From CAZEAN01 sp964510225 (lineage in GTDB: Bacteria > Planctomycetota > Planctomycetia > Isosphaerales > Isosphaeraceae), in NCBI GenBank assembly GCA_964510225.1, contig CAZEAN010000027.1, positions 1-55,393 of the forward strand: DNA of 55,393 bases. Direction: 5' to 3'. Each line of letters starts with the position of its first letter. Positions within the stretch are counted from its first letter, which is position 1. Shown here piece by piece: positions 54,056 to 55,393 of this stretch. A model generated the notes under the pieces. That model searched no databases, was not told the DNA's origin, and saw only the letters and a list, made by a program, of their open reading frames with translations. A program made the position numbers and the translations under genes.

Positions 54056-54580
54056 ATGACGATGAGTGATATAAATTTAACTGGGCGTTGGGTAGGACAT
54101 TACGTGGAACGCGGCCGAGAATGTCCGATCGAAGCCAACTTGACTCAAGACGGGGACGAGCTTCGTGGCTGGATGCGTGACACTGTCACCGAGATTGAGA
54201 TCTCTATCTTCGATCTTGCCGTTGATGCGGGGCTCCCTCCGGGAGCGGACGAGGAAATCACCCGGAAGCTCCGCGAGAGCGTTCCCGACGCGGGTGACAG
54301 TCCGGTCCGCTGGGTTTCCACGCTCCCAGACCAGTCTGTTCTAGAGGGGGAGATCGAGCAAAACGTCGTGAGAATCACCAAGACATACCAGGGGGAAACC
54401 TCGGGCGGATACAAGGTCGGTGATACTTTCGTCGGCGAGCAACACAGTGGCCATCAAGTTCTCTATGAGGGACACTATGATCCGGACGCTAACACGATTA
54501 ACGGGACGTGGCGGATCGAGGCGGACCCAGAGAATCATTCAGTCCGCACAGAGGGGCAGTTCTGTCTCCGAAGGGATTAA
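54056..54580 (+). CDS. Small protein, unknown function
   Basis: A protein of about 174 residues starting at one of three close codons (TTG 54047, ATG 54056, ATG 54062); 54056 is a compromise. There is no signal peptide. It is beta-rich, opening with LTGRWVGHYVER and closing with INGTWRIEADPENH and QFCLRRD. The repeated GxW strands suggest a lipocalin- or avidin-like small barrel, which I cannot confirm. The middle (about 60-85) is acidic and helical. It is last in the cluster, 12 bases after the C13-like gene. Confidence 0.7.
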   Translation: MTMSDINLTGRWVGHYVERGRECPIEANLTQDGDELRGWMRDTVTEIEISIFDLAVDAGLPPGADEEITRKLRESVPDAGDSPVRWVSTLPDQSVLEGEIEQNVVRITKTYQGETSGGYKVGDTFVGEQHSGHQVLYEGHYDPDANTINGTWRIEADPENHSVRTEGQFCLRRD

Positions 54581-54655
54581 CTTCATTCGTCCGGGGCAGA
54601 CCGAGCCTTGATCAGTTGGGCACCCTGCTCGAGTTCCTCAGAATCTGTTGAGGGA

Positions 54656-55363
54656 ATGGTGTCATTGAGTGAACCTTTGGAGACGACAGCTCCAACGTCA
54701 ACCGGCTGGCTCAAAATCATCGCCCCCGGACTCTTGGTTGCGGCTACGGGTGTCGGAGCCGGTGACCTCATCACGGCAAGTTTCGCAGGATCGAAAGTTG
54801 GCTTGGTCCTGATCTGGGCTGTTTTGTTGGGGGCAACCTTAAAGTGGTCACTCACTGAAGGCTTGGCACGTTGGCAGATGGCGACGGGGACAACTCTTCT
54901 GGAAGGTTGGGTTACCAAGCTCGGTGGTTGGATTCGTTGGATCTTTGTGGGTTACCTCGTGTTGTGGACTCTCGTTACCGGAGGTTCGCTTGGTAAAGCG
55001 TGTGGGGTCGCTGGAGATGGCTTGATCCGAATCGGTAGTCAGGAAAGCTCACAGTTACTATGGACAGTAACCCATGCACTGGGGGGGCTTGGTCTTGTTT
55101 GGTACGGTGGCTACCGTCTCTTCGAAAAGACAATGGCAATCTTAGTCGGATCGATGTTTGTCTGCGTCTTACTCTCCGCGGTACTCTTGCGCCCCGATCT
55201 GGGGGAGATCGCTGCTGCGATGACTTATCCAGAACTCCAGCGTGAAGACCTCACCTATGCAATTAGTCTCCTTGGTGGAGTTGGGGGGACGGTCACAATT
55301 CTGTCTTACGGCTATTGGATCCGAGAGGCAGGTCGATCGGGACTCAGTGTGAAGAGAATATGA
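54656..55363 (+). pseudogene. Nramp-family divalent metal transporter, interrupted by in-frame stop
   Basis: The sequence matches the first half of an Nramp (Mn/Fe) transporter. PGLLVAATGVGAGDLITASFAGSKVG (split here by helix boundaries) contains the TGVGAGD variant of the metal-binding first helix. Six or so helices follow, to YGYWIREAGRSG at about 222. TGA occurs at 55361-55363, after 235 codons of an expected 400 or more. The next codons in the same frame read RIEMQNAYFG, which fits the expected continuation of the family. The stop may be a nonsense mutation or a read error; the window ends 30 bases later. The start is near 54656, with GAGGGA directly before. Confidence 0.7.
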
Positions 55364-55393
55364 CGGATTGAAATGCAGAATGCCTATTTCGGT

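Overview
The window looks like chromosomal DNA of a planctomycete (Planctomycetota). I base this on gene content: a DUF1501 protein with a twin-arginine-like leader, an alkaline-ceramidase-like secreted protein, a DUF4159 protein, a MoxR-DUF58-BatA envelope cluster, a giant Asp-box propeller protein, the futalosine-route menaquinone gene mqnD, and many secreted or membrane proteins without clear families. No assignment below phylum is possible by eye. I see no rRNA, tRNA, CRISPR array, intact insertion sequence or phage gene.

Layout. 1-437: no convincing gene. 438-3222 (minus): trpG-like amidotransferase, moeA and ftsY as one run. 3505-4107: small His/Gly-rich secreted protein. 4480-9955: ABC-2 exporter operon (ATPase, very large permease, membrane-anchored partner). 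10136-12474: mqnD facing a ceramidase-like gene. 12796-18842: DUF1501 protein, a methyltransferase, guaB and a proline-rich secreted protein. 19150-22970: phoU overlapping a convergent GNAT gene, an ECF sigma/anti-sigma pair, and a small membrane protein. 23129-27904: nnrE diverging from an 1174-residue Asp-box propeller protein that carries two PDZ domains, then a zinc-ribbon protein. 28120-31588: small membrane protein, dnaA, and an S1-domain protein. 31622-36201 (minus): PAC2 protein, YfhO-like membrane protein, argC. 36507-38759: heme-oxygenase-like protein, an empty 675-base stretch with a striking hairpin, and a Gly-rich secreted protein. 39090-54580: TPR/metallopeptidase, DUF4159, MoxR, DUF58, BatA-like VWA, a 1247-residue coiled-coil membrane protein, a second VWA membrane protein, a C13/caspase-like protein and a small unknown. 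54656 to the end: an Nramp transporter interrupted by an in-frame stop.

The most interesting unit is 41720-54580. Its genes are tightly packed and several overlap by 1-4 bases. It joins an AAA+ ATPase, three metal-binding VWA-type modules, a very long periplasm-facing coiled coil, and a caspase-fold-like protein with an EF-hand loop. A gluzincin metallopeptidase lies just upstream. The AAA+/VWA core is a known arrangement of unknown job in this phylum; the accessory partners make it worth testing as one envelope machine.

Another recurrent signal is a set of long inverted repeats just after stop codons that lack a U-tract. They may be the usual 3'-end signal of this genome.
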